Shown in pieces: positions 8,388 to 17,989 of a stretch of DNA of 64,000 nt. The stretch spans positions 13,981 to 77,980 of the forward strand of contig CAYXPR010000012.1 of the NCBI GenBank assembly GCA_964467255.1, in the 5' to 3' direction. The stretch is from CAYXPR01 sp964467255 (GTDB lineage Bacteria > Pseudomonadota > Alphaproteobacteria > Rickettsiales > RGZB01). Below the pieces are notes generated by a model, which was not told the DNA's origin, did no database searches, and saw only the letters and a list, made by a program, of their open reading frames with translations. The translations under genes and the position numbers were made by a program. Position 1 is the stretch's first letter, and the number at the start of each line of letters is the position of its first letter.

Positions 8388-8900
8388 ATGGTGGAATCCT
8401 ACTTTTCAATTCTGGACATGATTCCGTCTTTCGATATCGACGCGCAGGAACTCGAGCAACGCTATATCGAAAAGCAACAGCGCTACCACCCCGATGTGTA
8501 TCTGATGAAGCCGGAGCGCGAGCGTGTGCTGGCACTGCAGATGGCCACCGATATTAATGCGGCTTATGAAACGCTTAAAGACCCGCTGCAACGCGCAGAG
8601 TACCTCCTTACGCTGAAAGGCGTAGACCTTACCGACAGCCGCAAGGCGGTAAGGCCGGATGAGGCGCTGCTCATGCGCGTGATGGAAGAACGTGCCGAGT
8701 TGATGGAGGCAGAGGATGTCGGCACCATTTCCCTGCTTGAAAAAGACATGCAAAAGGACATGGGCGCGTGCATCGCGGCGCTCTCAAAAGCCTTCGATGA
8801 GCATGACGATAAGGCTGTAGTGCAACAGGTGATGCGCCTTAAATATATTAAGAAATTTTTAGAAGAAGCGCGGCTTAAGCGCCGGAAGCTGGAACATTAA
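8388..8900 (+). CDS. hscB: J-domain co-chaperone HscB
   Basis: Co-chaperone that brings IscU to HscA. The N-terminal J domain has the HPD motif at residues 34-36 (RYHPDVY), followed by AAYETLKDPLQRAEYLL. The C-terminal half is the helical IscU-binding bundle. Its length of 170 aa matches HscB. The stop overlaps the hscA start (TAATG at 8898-8902), which suggests translational coupling. Confidence 0.94.
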   Translation: MVESYFSILDMIPSFDIDAQELEQRYIEKQQRYHPDVYLMKPERERVLALQMATDINAAYETLKDPLQRAEYLLTLKGVDLTDSRKAVRPDEALLMRVMEERAELMEAEDVGTISLLEKDMQKDMGACIAALSKAFDEHDDKAVVQQVMRLKYIKKFLEEARLKRRKLEH

Positions 8901-10798
8901 TGGTGAACTACCTGCAGATACATGAGCCGGGTCAATCCCCCATGCCGCATGAAGAAACGCTAGCGGTGGGTATCGACCTTGGCACCACTAATTCGCTGGT
9001 GGCGATTTCCGACAAGGGCATGCGTCAGGTGATTCGCGATGCGCGCGAGAGGGCATTACTGCCTTCCATCGTGGCCTACCACAAGGATGGCTCAATCACC
9101 GTGGGGCAAGAGGCTGCCGCACTGCTGGGTGAAGAGAGCGTGCAGGTCGTCAGCTCCATCAAGCGCCTTATGGGCCGTGGCAAGGATGACCTAAAAGAAA
9201 TCGCGGGTACGCTACCCTATGATATTGATGCAAAATCCGGCGGCATGGTGTCGCTTCTGCTTGCGGGGCGTAGCGTCACGCCGGTTGAAATTTCTGCTGA
9301 AATCTTAAAGTCACTCAAAGCGCGAGCCGAACATGCGCTGGAGCATGAAGTTAAAAAAGCGGTCATTACTGTCCCAGCGTATTTTGATGACGCCGCTCGC
9401 ACCGCCACCAAAGACGCCGCCCGCCTGGCGGGCATTGAAGTGCTTCGCTTACTAAATGAACCCACTGCTGCGGCGCTTGCCTATGGCCTCGATAATGCCG
9501 CCGAAGGTATTTATGCGGTGTATGATTTAGGTGGCGGCACGTTTGATATCTCGCTGCTCAAAATGGAAAAAGGCGTTTTCAAAGTGCTGGCCACGGGCGG
9601 CGATGCCGCATTGGGTGGTGATGATTTTGACGACGTGATTGCCGAGCATTTTGTTTCTGCTTCCGGCCTTGCCGAAAAACTCAGCCCGCGCCAACTTGCA
9701 CAGCTTTTAGTCGTGGCACGCAAAGCAAAGGAGGAACTCACGCAGGGGAATAGCACCCGCATGGCGTTTGATTGCAAGGGTAAAACATTTGCCATCACCT
9801 TAGATAAATCCACACTGGAAAAATTGATTTCCCAGAAAATATCGCGCACCATTTCCATCTGCCGCGACGTGATGGAAGATGCAAACCTTTCAAATTCCGA
9901 AATCAACGGTGTGGTGATGGTGGGTGGCTCCACCCGTGTGCCGCTTGTGCGCAGCAAGGTTGCAGAATTCTTTAAGTCAGAGCTGTATGCGGACGTAGAC
10001 CCCGACAAGGTCGTGGCGCTCGGTGCGGCGGTGCAGGCGGAAGCCTTAACGCGCGGTGGCGACACACTACTGCTTGACGTAACTCCGCTGTCGCTCGGCA
10101 TTGAAACGATGGGTAATCTCGTTGAAAAAATCATTCACCGCAATACGCCCATTCCAGTGGCACGTGCGCAGGAATTCACCACCTATGAAGACGGCCAATC
10201 CGGCATGATGATTCACATTCTGCAAGGCGAGCGCGAAATGGTGAACCAGTGCCGTTCGTTGGCGCGGTTTGAACTCAAAGGCATTCCGCCCATGCCTGCA
10301 GGCATCCCTAAAATAAAAATTACCTTCACGATTGATGCGGATGGTTTGCTGAAAGTCTCCGCTCGCGAAGAAACCACAGGGGTGGAACAGCAGATTGAAG
10401 TAAAGCCTTCCTACGGTCTGCCGGTTGAAAAGATTGAGCAGATGCTGCGTGAAAGCATTGATAATGCCCGCGAGGATATCCGCGAACGCCTGCTTGCCGA
10501 AGCGCGGGTAGAGGCCGATGTAATGTGCCGCACGGTAGAATCTGCTATTGCAAAGGATGGTGATTTGTTGGATAACAGCAGCCGCCAAAAGATAGATGCC
10601 CAGATAATGGTGCTTAAGAAAGCCATACAGGGCACTGACCGCGATACGATTGACATCGAATTGCGCGAGCTTGAGAAAGTAGCGGAAGATTTTGCCGATA
10701 AGCGCGTGAACCGCGCCTTGACGCAGGCCATGAAAGGCAAGTCCGTCTCTGCCGTAGAGGGGCAGATGACGGGTGATAAAAAAACGGCATCACAGTAA
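8900..10798 (+). CDS. hscA: Fe-S assembly Hsp70 chaperone HscA
   Basis: Specialised Hsp70 that uses ATP to release clusters from IscU. The 632-residue product begins with LQIHEPG, like E. coli HscA, which supports this start. It has the actin-fold phosphate loops GIDLGTTNSLVA and YDLGGGTFDIS, the connect segment LNEPTAAALAYGLD, and the substrate-binding domain starting about residue 390 with DVTPLSLGIE. The protein lacks the EEVD-type tail of DnaK. Confidence 0.96.
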   Translation: MVNYLQIHEPGQSPMPHEETLAVGIDLGTTNSLVAISDKGMRQVIRDARERALLPSIVAYHKDGSITVGQEAAALLGEESVQVVSSIKRLMGRGKDDLKEIAGTLPYDIDAKSGGMVSLLLAGRSVTPVEISAEILKSLKARAEHALEHEVKKAVITVPAYFDDAARTATKDAARLAGIEVLRLLNEPTAAALAYGLDNAAEGIYAVYDLGGGTFDISLLKMEKGVFKVLATGGDAALGGDDFDDVIAEHFVSASGLAEKLSPRQLAQLLVVARKAKEELTQGNSTRMAFDCKGKTFAITLDKSTLEKLISQKISRTISICRDVMEDANLSNSEINGVVMVGGSTRVPLVRSKVAEFFKSELYADVDPDKVVALGAAVQAEALTRGGDTLLLDVTPLSLGIETMGNLVEKIIHRNTPIPVARAQEFTTYEDGQSGMMIHILQGEREMVNQCRSLARFELKGIPPMPAGIPKIKITFTIDADGLLKVSAREETTGVEQQIEVKPSYGLPVEKIEQMLRESIDNAREDIRERLLAEARVEADVMCRTVESAIAKDGDLLDNSSRQKIDAQIMVLKKAIQGTDRDTIDIELRELEKVAEDFADKRVNRALTQAMKGKSVSAVEGQMTGDKKTASQ

Positions 10799-10811
10799 CG
10801 GGAGAGTGCTC

Positions 10812-11150
10812 ATGCCAAAAGTGATTTTTAAATTGCCCACGGGCGAAGTGAAGGAAATTGAAGCGCCGGTTGGCATTTCCATCCTTGAAGTGGCGCACCA
10901 GAATAAAATTTCGCTGGAAGGTGCTTGCGAAGGCTCGCTGGCGTGTTCCACCTGCCACGTGATTGTGGACGAAGAATATTTCGATAAACTCGCGCCCGCT
11001 TCTGAAGATGAAGAAGACATGCTCGATCTCGCCTTCGGCCTCACGCACACTTCGCGCCTTGGCTGCCAGATTAAAGTGTCTGATGCGCTGGATGGCATTA
11101 CGCTTTCCTTGCCATCTGCCACACGCAACATGATGGTTGATAAGAAGTAA
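10812..11150 (+). CDS. fdx: ISC-type [2Fe-2S] ferredoxin
   Basis: Electron donor for Fe-S cluster assembly. The ATG at 10812, 13 bp after hscA and preceded by GGGAGAG, gives 112 aa. Cluster ligands are Cys39, Cys45, Cys48 (C-x5-C-x2-C in CEGSLACSTC) and Cys85 (RLGCQ), the adrenodoxin-like ISC ferredoxin pattern. Confidence 0.95.
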   Translation: MPKVIFKLPTGEVKEIEAPVGISILEVAHQNKISLEGACEGSLACSTCHVIVDEEYFDKLAPASEDEEDMLDLAFGLTHTSRLGCQIKVSDALDGITLSLPSATRNMMVDKK

Positions 11151-11151
11151 C

Positions 11152-11391
11152 GTGGAGATAGTAAAAGCTTTACTCTTTCTTCTACTTGGTGTGTCCGGAG
11201 CCGCCTATGTTTCATGGTGCATATACCATGAATTAAAAACGGGCACTGCACGCGGTAAAAGTTCCCGCTCTTATACGCGTGAAAAAGAACCAAAAATCTT
11301 TTGGTTTCTTATTTCCGTGCACACTTTTGCACTTGCGATGATAGTTTTAGGAATGATTGCTGCAGTACAGCGCTTCCTGTTTAGTGACTAA
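11152..11391 (+). CDS. Small two-helix membrane protein, last gene of the isc block
   Basis: A 79-residue protein starting at a GTG one base after the fdx stop. It has two predicted membrane helices (about residues 4-25 and 50-75) separated by a basic loop rich in Lys, Arg and Ser. I do not recognise a family. It sits between fdx and the operon terminator, so it is probably co-transcribed with the isc genes. The start is uncertain; a TTG at 11137 inside fdx is the only longer option. Confidence 0.6.
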   Translation: MEIVKALLFLLLGVSGAAYVSWCIYHELKTGTARGKSSRSYTREKEPKIFWFLISVHTFALAMIVLGMIAAVQRFLFSD

Positions 11392-11427
11392 CAAAAAGGC
11401 CCGCAGATACTGCGGGCCTTTTTGTTA
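11391..11427. terminator. Bidirectional rho-independent terminator between the isc operon and trxA
   Basis: Inverted repeat AAAAAGGCCCGCAG / CTGCGGGCCTTTTT with a 3-nt loop. It has a run of T after the stem on the plus strand and, by symmetry, on the minus strand. It ends the isc transcript and the converging trxA transcript. Confidence 0.9.
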
Positions 11428-11444
11428 GCAATGTTCATTACGAC

Positions 11445-11768
11445 TTATGCTGCCACGATGGACTGCACCCACTCAAACAGGCTGGTCTTTGGCAGTGAGC
11501 CAACTTTAGTTGCCACTGGCTTACCATCTTTGAATACGATAAGCGTCGGAATACCGCGCACACCATAGCTGGTTGGGGTGTCTGGGTTTTCGTCGATATT
11601 GACTTTCACCACCTTCACCTTATCACCCATTTGTTTGGAGAGCTCTTCCACATGCGGCATCAGCTGGCGGCAAGGGCCGCACCATTCTGCCCAGAAGTCC
11701 ACCAGCACGGGCAGGTCAGATTTCAAAACATCTTTTTCAAAATTCTTATCAGTTGTCGCTAAAGCCAC
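11445..11768 (-). CDS. trxA: Thioredoxin
   Basis: A 107-residue thioredoxin with the active site WCGPC (Cys30, Cys33) in VDFWAEWCGPCRQ, the cis-Pro segment GIPTLIVFKDGK, and normal length. It is a cytoplasmic dithiol reductant. The start is GTG at 11768, fixed by a strong GGAGGT a few bases upstream. It lies downstream of addA, a common alphaproteobacterial neighbourhood, and has its own promoter candidate. Confidence 0.96.
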   Translation of the reverse strand: MALATTDKNFEKDVLKSDLPVLVDFWAEWCGPCRQLMPHVEELSKQMGDKVKVVKVNIDENPDTPTSYGVRGIPTLIVFKDGKPVATKVGSLPKTSLFEWVQSIVAA

Positions 11769-11797
11769 AGGGACCTCCGTAATTATTGGTGACAGCT

Positions 11798-11827
11798 ATT
11801 ATGTAGTATGAAAAACCACCAAGTCAA
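11798..11827 (-). promoter_or_regulatory. Candidate sigma-70 promoter for trxA
   Basis: On the minus strand TTGACT (complement of 11822-11827), an 18-nt spacer and CATAAT (complement of 11798-11803). Each hexamer is one mismatch from consensus. It lies between the addA stop and the trxA start. Confidence 0.55.
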
Positions 11828-11844
11828 GCAAGCTGAGAGCCATA

Positions 11845-14800
11845 TTATGGCAGATATTTTTTTAGCAGGCTGCTATCGAGCGGCATTAGGTGAGGGGTTT
11901 GGGTCCATAGCAAAGCGGCGCGAATGGTTTTGTTCGGGTATATTTCCTGCAATAACGTAGCATAAACAGCCATTTGGCTTAAATAAGCTTCCGATACCTC
12001 TGCTGTTGCTTTCGGTGGGTTGATGTTGGTTTTATAGTCGATTAGGAAAATCTCATTTTCGGTAATAGTGATGCGGTCTATCTGACCGGCGTAATATTTG
12101 CTGCCAATCTGCCCTGCCAGTGAAACTTCCGCACGTGAATTAGCCAAGAACAAAACGCGAAATGCATCATGCCGCATCACCTTCAATGTTTCGGCGATGA
12201 GGCTTCTTTTATCTTCAACATCTTTGATACTCGCCACCATGCGTTCAGCGGCGTGTTGCCATTGCGCCTCCGGCAGAGTAGGCAACAATTCAAGTAAGCG
12301 GTGAATGGCCACGCCGCGTGCACGCGCGTTCTGCCCGCTAACAGGCGAATGCTCACCGCCCTCTGTTCCTGCAATACGTGAGGGCGATTGGTATATGCGG
12401 GCTTCTTCTTTAGTGGCTTCGTGCTGCAAAAACTCTGGCAATTTTGCTGCGGGAGTAGTGGCAACGTGTGTTTTTGGTTTTTCGGTTTCCACAGTTTGCG
12501 CGCATTCTACCACAAACCCTTTGTTGTTATCCGCAGGTAGGAATGCAAACGGAGTCTCTTTTGCACCCGCCATATTTTTAATGCCCCTCCAGACTAACTG
12601 GTGCCAGCAATCCTCCTGCATTTTTTGCAGGTGGTGGCCGCAGATGTAAAGCTCATCTTCCGCGCGGGTCAGAGCGACATACAGCAGGCGGGCGGATTCT
12701 TCGTCCATCTGCGCTTTTTGTACGGTTTTAAGGCTTTCGGTGTAATGGCTGATGTTTTCCGAACGGCCGGGCCAGAACACCAGCCCATCGCTATTCCACA
12801 AGAACCTGATTTTTCCGGTGCCCTTTTCGCGGGTGGTGTCAGGCAGAATCACAATGGGTGCCTGCAGGCCTTTGGCAGCGTGCACGGTCATCACCCGCAC
12901 TTCGCTGCGCGTATGCTCCATGTTGCGTTTAATCACAATATCGCTCGTTGCCAGCCAATGCAGGAAATGTTGGAGCGATGCAGTATATTGGCTGGCGTAG
13001 TTCAGGCTTAAATTTAAAAATTCATCAATGGGGTCGTTCACTTCCGTGCCCATGCGGCTGATGAAGCGGCTGCGCCCGCCTTCGGCATCCAACACTTTTG
13101 CAAAGAAGGCAAATGGTGTCATGTAATCCGCAGCGGCGAGCGCAGTGGAAAGCGCGTCGCAGGCATGGCGGTGGGTTTCGTCTTTAGAGGCATTTTGTTT
13201 CAGGCGTTCCCACAGGCTTTGTTTGCCGCGCCCGTAAGCCAGTTCAAAAAGCTGCTCCTCGCTGAAACCAAAAAGCGGGCTTTTGAGCAAGCAGGCGAGG
13301 GTATAGTCGTCATCTGGCAGCAGCGCAAAATGCCCCAGCGCCATCAAATCCATAATCGCAATATGCTCAGTAAGCTTCAGACGATCGATGCCCGCTACGG
13401 GCACGTTGTGGCGCTTTAGTGCATGAATCAGCGTATCCACAAACTCATTGCGCTGCTGGATGAGTATCATAATGTCGCCTGCGGCCACGGCACGCCCTTT
13501 GGCGGGCAGCATGCGGCCAGATTCTAGCCAGTGCTGAATCTGGCTTGCAATCGTATCTGCCAGCCGTACGGCAGGGTCTTCTTTGGTGCGGTAATGGTCG
13601 GGCAGGGGCCAAAATTCTTTTTCATTTTTCTTTGGCGTGGTTAGTGCGGGCCAGAGCTCCACCCTTCCGGCGTGACCAAGTCGGTGCGCTTCGTGCGGAA
13701 CATAAGCATCAGATGTTACAGCCCGAGCGAGGGCTTCATCTTCAAACACGGCATCCACCACATCCAGTACCGCTTTTACCGAACGGAAAGACTTATCAAG
13801 CGAAACCGAATGCCACGGCTGCTTTGCGTCTTTTGCTTTTTGCTTCAGCATAGTATGCATGGCGTTAAACCCGCTGATATCAGCACCTTGGAAGCTGTAG
13901 ATGGATTGTTTTTCGTCTCCCACCACAAACAGGGTGCGGGTGAGAGCGCCGCTACTTTCGCCGCTGAAAAATTCTTCGCAGAGTGCTTTTAAAATCTGCC
14001 ATTGCAGGGGTGACGTATCCTGTGCTTCATCCACCAGCACGTGATTGATGCCGCCGTCCAGCTTGAAGCGTATCCACGGGGCGAACTCGCTTTTTTCCAG
14101 CAGGTTTGCGGCGCTCTTAATCAGGTCATCAAAATCTAAAAGACACTGGTTTTTTTTCAGGAACGCATATAGTTCCATCAGTCCTTCGCTCACATGAATC
14201 ATGCTTTCGGTAAGCTGTGCAGTAGTGATATTCGCGCAGTCATCCAGCACTTTTAAAATACGCCGCTGTTCAGCATGTACGATGTCTGCTGCTTCTGGCA
14301 GGGCGGGCTGTGTTTTTTCCGTAATAATGCTTTTTAATACTTTCGCCTCACCACTGGCTGCGATGAAAACAGAGACGTAGGACTTGTCAAAAAAGAACGC
14401 ACGTTTTTCTGGTGGCGCTTCTAAAAAAGTAAAAATGGCAGCGCTGTTTTTATGGTCAGTTTTGTTTTTTCCATCACGCAGCACCCCTGCGAGGCGGCGT
14501 AAGTTTATGGTATCAAACGCCTCATCCTTACACGCTGCCAGCAGTAGCGTACTCACATTATCGGTTGGCTTTACGCCCAGTGCGCCATACACGTTCCGCG
14601 CAAAGGCATCGGAACTACCATGCAATTTTATTTGCTCTGCCAGTCTGCCGCGCTGGTTAATAATTTCCTGCAGCACTTCGTTGAAGCTTTTATCTCCTAC
14701 ATTCTGGGCAATATGCCGCAGGGCAACCGCGATGCGTTCCTGTTTTTGCTCAGGTAAAAAACTACTGCCGCCCGTAATAAGCCGCAGGCGTGCTTCTTCC

Positions 14801-15291
14801 AGCATGGCGCGTGTTCGGTCTTCCTCGGCCACTGAAAAATGCGGTGCTAATCCTGCTTCAAGCGGAAAGCGCTTCAGCAGCGACTGGCAGAAAGAATGGA
14901 TAGTAAGAATTTTCAGACTCTCCGGTTTATCGACCACTGTGGCAAATAATGTACGGGCGTTGCCAAGTTGTTTGCTGTTTGGCTGCTGTGCGGTAAGTGC
15001 TTTTAGGGTGCTACGCAGTGGCGCATCTTCCATCATCACCCATCGCGCTAATTCTTTATGCACGCGCAGGGCCATTTCAGCGGCGGCGGCCTTGGTGAAG
15101 GTGATGCAGAGAATTTCTTCCGGCCGTGTGCCTTCCAGCAGCAGGCGCAGCACGCGGTCCGTCAGTACTTTGGTTTTGCCTGTTCCGGCTGAGGCACTCA
15201 CCCACACGCTATGCAGAGGGTTTGAGGCTAATTCCTGTGCGGAGCTTGAAACGGAAGCGGGGCTAAGGGGCAGATGCGGCACGGCCTGCAT
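11845..15291 (-). CDS. addA: Double-strand-break repair helicase-nuclease AddA
   Basis: UvrD/Rep-type superfamily 1A helicase with a C-terminal nuclease, 1148 aa, the usual size of alphaproteobacterial AddA. Helicase motifs in order: Walker A SASAGTGKT (residues 32-40), LDFDDLI, Walker B VDEAQDTSPLQ, VVGDEKQSIYSFQGAD, MTVHAAKGLQAP and LLYVALTRAEDELY. The RecB-like nuclease shows GQIDRI...LIDYKTN near the C-terminus. AddA works with AddB, which normally precedes it. Here the gene directly upstream (abutting at 15291/15292) is an NDUFA9-like reductase instead. Confidence 0.94.
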   Translation of the reverse strand: MQAVPHLPLSPASVSSSAQELASNPLHSVWVSASAGTGKTKVLTDRVLRLLLEGTRPEEILCITFTKAAAAEMALRVHKELARWVMMEDAPLRSTLKALTAQQPNSKQLGNARTLFATVVDKPESLKILTIHSFCQSLLKRFPLEAGLAPHFSVAEEDRTRAMLEEARLRLITGGSSFLPEQKQERIAVALRHIAQNVGDKSFNEVLQEIINQRGRLAEQIKLHGSSDAFARNVYGALGVKPTDNVSTLLLAACKDEAFDTINLRRLAGVLRDGKNKTDHKNSAAIFTFLEAPPEKRAFFFDKSYVSVFIAASGEAKVLKSIITEKTQPALPEAADIVHAEQRRILKVLDDCANITTAQLTESMIHVSEGLMELYAFLKKNQCLLDFDDLIKSAANLLEKSEFAPWIRFKLDGGINHVLVDEAQDTSPLQWQILKALCEEFFSGESSGALTRTLFVVGDEKQSIYSFQGADISGFNAMHTMLKQKAKDAKQPWHSVSLDKSFRSVKAVLDVVDAVFEDEALARAVTSDAYVPHEAHRLGHAGRVELWPALTTPKKNEKEFWPLPDHYRTKEDPAVRLADTIASQIQHWLESGRMLPAKGRAVAAGDIMILIQQRNEFVDTLIHALKRHNVPVAGIDRLKLTEHIAIMDLMALGHFALLPDDDYTLACLLKSPLFGFSEEQLFELAYGRGKQSLWERLKQNASKDETHRHACDALSTALAAADYMTPFAFFAKVLDAEGGRSRFISRMGTEVNDPIDEFLNLSLNYASQYTASLQHFLHWLATSDIVIKRNMEHTRSEVRVMTVHAAKGLQAPIVILPDTTREKGTGKIRFLWNSDGLVFWPGRSENISHYTESLKTVQKAQMDEESARLLYVALTRAEDELYICGHHLQKMQEDCWHQLVWRGIKNMAGAKETPFAFLPADNNKGFVVECAQTVETEKPKTHVATTPAAKLPEFLQHEATKEEARIYQSPSRIAGTEGGEHSPVSGQNARARGVAIHRLLELLPTLPEAQWQHAAERMVASIKDVEDKRSLIAETLKVMRHDAFRVLFLANSRAEVSLAGQIGSKYYAGQIDRITITENEIFLIDYKTNINPPKATAEVSEAYLSQMAVYATLLQEIYPNKTIRAALLWTQTPHLMPLDSSLLKKYLP

Positions 15292-16230
15292 TTAAGCACA
15301 CTGATAGCGGTCGAGATATTTCGGCACCACGTCTTCCACTTTGGCGGGCTTGAGACCGAGCGTTTTGAACGTATATACCGCGTTATCACTCACCACATTA
15401 TCATATTGCAGAAGCGTCACTTGGTCGCGTGTTAGCGGCGGCGTGGGTAATAGCTCACTGGGGCCAGCTATGGCATATTTAGCAAACGGAACCGGAATGG
15501 AAACAAGGAAACGTTTGCGGCCAGTGGCCTTCAGCACATATTCCATCAGCTCGCGGAAACTATATGTCCTTGGGCCGCCGAGCTCGAATACCGCGCCTTC
15601 ATATCCGCCATTTTCGATAATTCGCACAATGGCTTCGGCCACGTCATTCACATACACGGGCTGGAATTTTGTTTTGCCGCCGCCAATTAAAGGCAGGGCA
15701 GGGGCAAGGGTGGCAATTTTTGCAAAGCGGTTAAAGAACTGGTCTTCCGCGCCGAAAATAATACTGGGGCGTAAAATAACCGCGCCGGGGAACGCGGCGA
15801 GCACCGCCTTTTCGCCGTTGAGTTTCGTGCGCGCGTAGTTTGAAAGCACAGCCTTATCCACCCCAAGGGCAGACATATGAATAAACTGCTTCACGCCTGC
15901 TTTTTTGGCTTCCTGTGCCGCAATTTCGGCGCCCTTGGCATGCACGGCGCCGAAGCGCTGTTTGCCGCTTTGAAATAAAATACCCGTGAGGTTAATAACA
16001 ACATCAGAGTTGGTAATCGCAGCTTTAACGGATTCAGACTTGCGGACATTGCACTTCACAAGGCTTACTTGCCCCACCATGCCAGCGGTTTTGGCAAAGA
16101 GGGCTTTTTCGGGGTTGCGTGAGGCGATATTCACCAGATGACCGGCCTTAGCGAGCGCGTTGGCCACATAGCCGCCCACAAAGCCGCTGCCGCCAATAAT
16201 CGTGATGATTTTACGTTCTGCCATAGCCAT
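15292..16230 (-). CDS. NDUFA9-like atypical SDR / NAD(P)-binding protein
   Basis: A 312-residue extended-SDR protein. The NAD(P)-binding motif GGSGFVGGYVA is at residues 13-23, and the domain continues with VIRxx-type segments FIHMSALGVDK and YARTKLNGEKAV (the Y-x3-K pair). This resembles the complex I NDUFA9 subunit family found across alphaproteobacteria, which binds NADPH and may stabilise complex I. The substrate, if any, is unknown. It abuts addA with no gap and is probably co-transcribed. Confidence 0.8.
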   Translation of the reverse strand: MAMAERKIITIIGGSGFVGGYVANALAKAGHLVNIASRNPEKALFAKTAGMVGQVSLVKCNVRKSESVKAAITNSDVVINLTGILFQSGKQRFGAVHAKGAEIAAQEAKKAGVKQFIHMSALGVDKAVLSNYARTKLNGEKAVLAAFPGAVILRPSIIFGAEDQFFNRFAKIATLAPALPLIGGGKTKFQPVYVNDVAEAIVRIIENGGYEGAVFELGGPRTYSFRELMEYVLKATGRKRFLVSIPVPFAKYAIAGPSELLPTPPLTRDQVTLLQYDNVVSDNAVYTFKTLGLKPAKVEDVVPKYLDRYQCA

Positions 16231-16383
16231 CCTTATCCGCGTTACCAGCCGCCATTTATAAAGAAAATAAACCCATTTGCAAAGCGATAGGTTTACCGCA
16301 GCAAAAAGAACTACTCAAAGCACTGTAAATGATATAAATTACTGGCAAAACAAGCTATTAAAACACGTGAAGGGGTGCTGCCC

Positions 16384-17001
16384 GTGGCGAACCATTTATA
16401 TACTTACGACCTACCGGCTGGCCTTAGCCTTGCGGGTGACTTGGCGATTGATACCGAAACGCTGGGCCTCAACCTGTCACGCGACCGTCTGTGTGTGGTG
16501 CAGATTTCAAATGGGGATGGTAACGCGCATCTGGTGCATTTCCCTGAGCCGAAATACGATGCGCCGAATCTTCGTAAACTGCTGCGTGAAAGCAAAGGCA
16601 CCAAAATTTTCCATTACGCCCGCTTCGACCTTGCAGCGCTTAAAATTTATCTCGATGTGGAATTGAAAAACTCGGTCTATTGCACCAAAATTGCCTCCAA
16701 GCTGGTGCGCACGTATACGGATAAACACGGCCTGAAGGATTTATGCCGTGAATTCCTGAATTTCGAACTTTCCAAGCAGCAGCAGTCCTCGTACTGGGGC
16801 TCCGATAGTTTAACCGAAGAGCAGGTAAAATACGCCGCGTCTGACGTGCTGTATTTACATGAGCTGAGAGCCAAGCTAGAAGCGATGCTCAAAGACACTG
16901 GCCGCACCGAGTTGGCGAAAGCCTGCTTTACCTTCCTTCCGGCGCGTGTGGCGCTCGACATGGCAGGCTGGCAGGATCACGATATTTTCTCGCATGCGTA
17001 G
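16384..17001 (+). CDS. rnd: RNase D-like 3'-5' exonuclease
   Basis: Single-domain DEDDy exonuclease of 205 aa, as in many alphaproteobacteria where the HRDC domains of long RNase D are absent. Motifs: Exo I IDTETLGL, Exo II HYARFDLAAL, Exo III YAASDVLYLHEL. It probably trims tRNA or other RNA 3' ends. The GTG at 16384 is chosen because GAAGGGG sits 8 nt upstream; a GTG at 16375 is the alternative. The 153 bp before it show nothing I can call. Confidence 0.88.
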   Translation: MANHLYTYDLPAGLSLAGDLAIDTETLGLNLSRDRLCVVQISNGDGNAHLVHFPEPKYDAPNLRKLLRESKGTKIFHYARFDLAALKIYLDVELKNSVYCTKIASKLVRTYTDKHGLKDLCREFLNFELSKQQQSSYWGSDSLTEEQVKYAASDVLYLHELRAKLEAMLKDTGRTELAKACFTFLPARVALDMAGWQDHDIFSHA

Positions 17002-17005
17002 AATT

Positions 17006-17989
17006 ATGGCAAAGAAACCGCAAGCCAAGGCACTGTCTGTAAACCGTGATATTAAGGTGGCCATCAATGTGCTGGAAACCGCCATTGAAGGCATCCGTGC
17101 GCTTGAGCTGGCGCTGGATGGTCGCTTCACCAAAGCGGTGGATATCATCGCGAACCTCAAGGGGCGCGTCATTATCAGCGGTATGGGCAAAAGCGGTCAC
17201 ATCGCGCGCAAAATTGCCGCCACCCTTTCTTCCACCGGCACGCCCGCGCACTTCGTGCATCCGGGTGAGGCAAGCCACGGCGACCTTGGCATGATTACGG
17301 CAGATGATGCCGTGATTCTGCTTTCGAACTCCGGTGAAACGGCAGAGCTGAAAGACATCATCACCTACACCAAACGCTTTTCTATTCCGCTCATTGGCGT
17401 GGTGCGCCGTAAAACTTCTTCGCTGGTTGATGCAGCAGACATTGCCTTTGTGCTGCCGGAAATTCCGGAAGCTTCGCCGCTGGGTGCGCCGACCACATCC
17501 ACCACCATGATGCTCGTGTGGGGTGATGCGGTGGCGATGGCCCTGCTGGAACGCCGTGGTTTTGGTAAGGACGATTTCAAAGTATTCCACCCGGGCGGAA
17601 AGCTGGGCAGCAAGCTTACCAAAGTGAAAGATTTAATGCGAGCAGGCAAAGCCCTGCCGGTAGTAAAAGCCTCATCCCCGATGTCAGAAGCACTGCTTGA
17701 AATTACCTCAAAGCGCCTTGGCTGCACCGCGGTGGTGGATGCAAAAGGTAAGCTGATTGGCATCATCACTGATGGTGATTTACGCCGCCACATGGGCGAC
17801 AACATCATCCGCCAGAAGGCTGAAAAAGTGATGACGGCAAAACCCGTGTGCATCCGCCCGAACGCGCTGGCGGAAGAAGCGGTGGCGGTGATGAATAAAA
17901 AATCCATCACCAGCCTGTTTGTGGTTGAGGGCGATAAGCTTCTCGGCATCATCCACATCCACGACCTACTGAAAGCGGGCGCGGCATGA
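17006..17989 (+). CDS. kdsD: Arabinose-5-phosphate isomerase
   Basis: Converts ribulose-5-phosphate to arabinose-5-phosphate, the first step to Kdo for LPS. The 327-residue protein has an N-terminal SIS domain (IISGMGKSGHIARKIAAT, SNSGETAELKD) and two C-terminal CBS domains from about residue 210. The stop overlaps the lptC start (ATGA), placing Kdo synthesis directly ahead of LPS transport genes. The start could also be the ATG at 16994. Confidence 0.93.
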   Translation: MAKKPQAKALSVNRDIKVAINVLETAIEGIRALELALDGRFTKAVDIIANLKGRVIISGMGKSGHIARKIAATLSSTGTPAHFVHPGEASHGDLGMITADDAVILLSNSGETAELKDIITYTKRFSIPLIGVVRRKTSSLVDAADIAFVLPEIPEASPLGAPTTSTTMMLVWGDAVAMALLERRGFGKDDFKVFHPGGKLGSKLTKVKDLMRAGKALPVVKASSPMSEALLEITSKRLGCTAVVDAKGKLIGIITDGDLRRHMGDNIIRQKAEKVMTAKPVCIRPNALAEEAVAVMNKKSITSLFVVEGDKLLGIIHIHDLLKAGAA

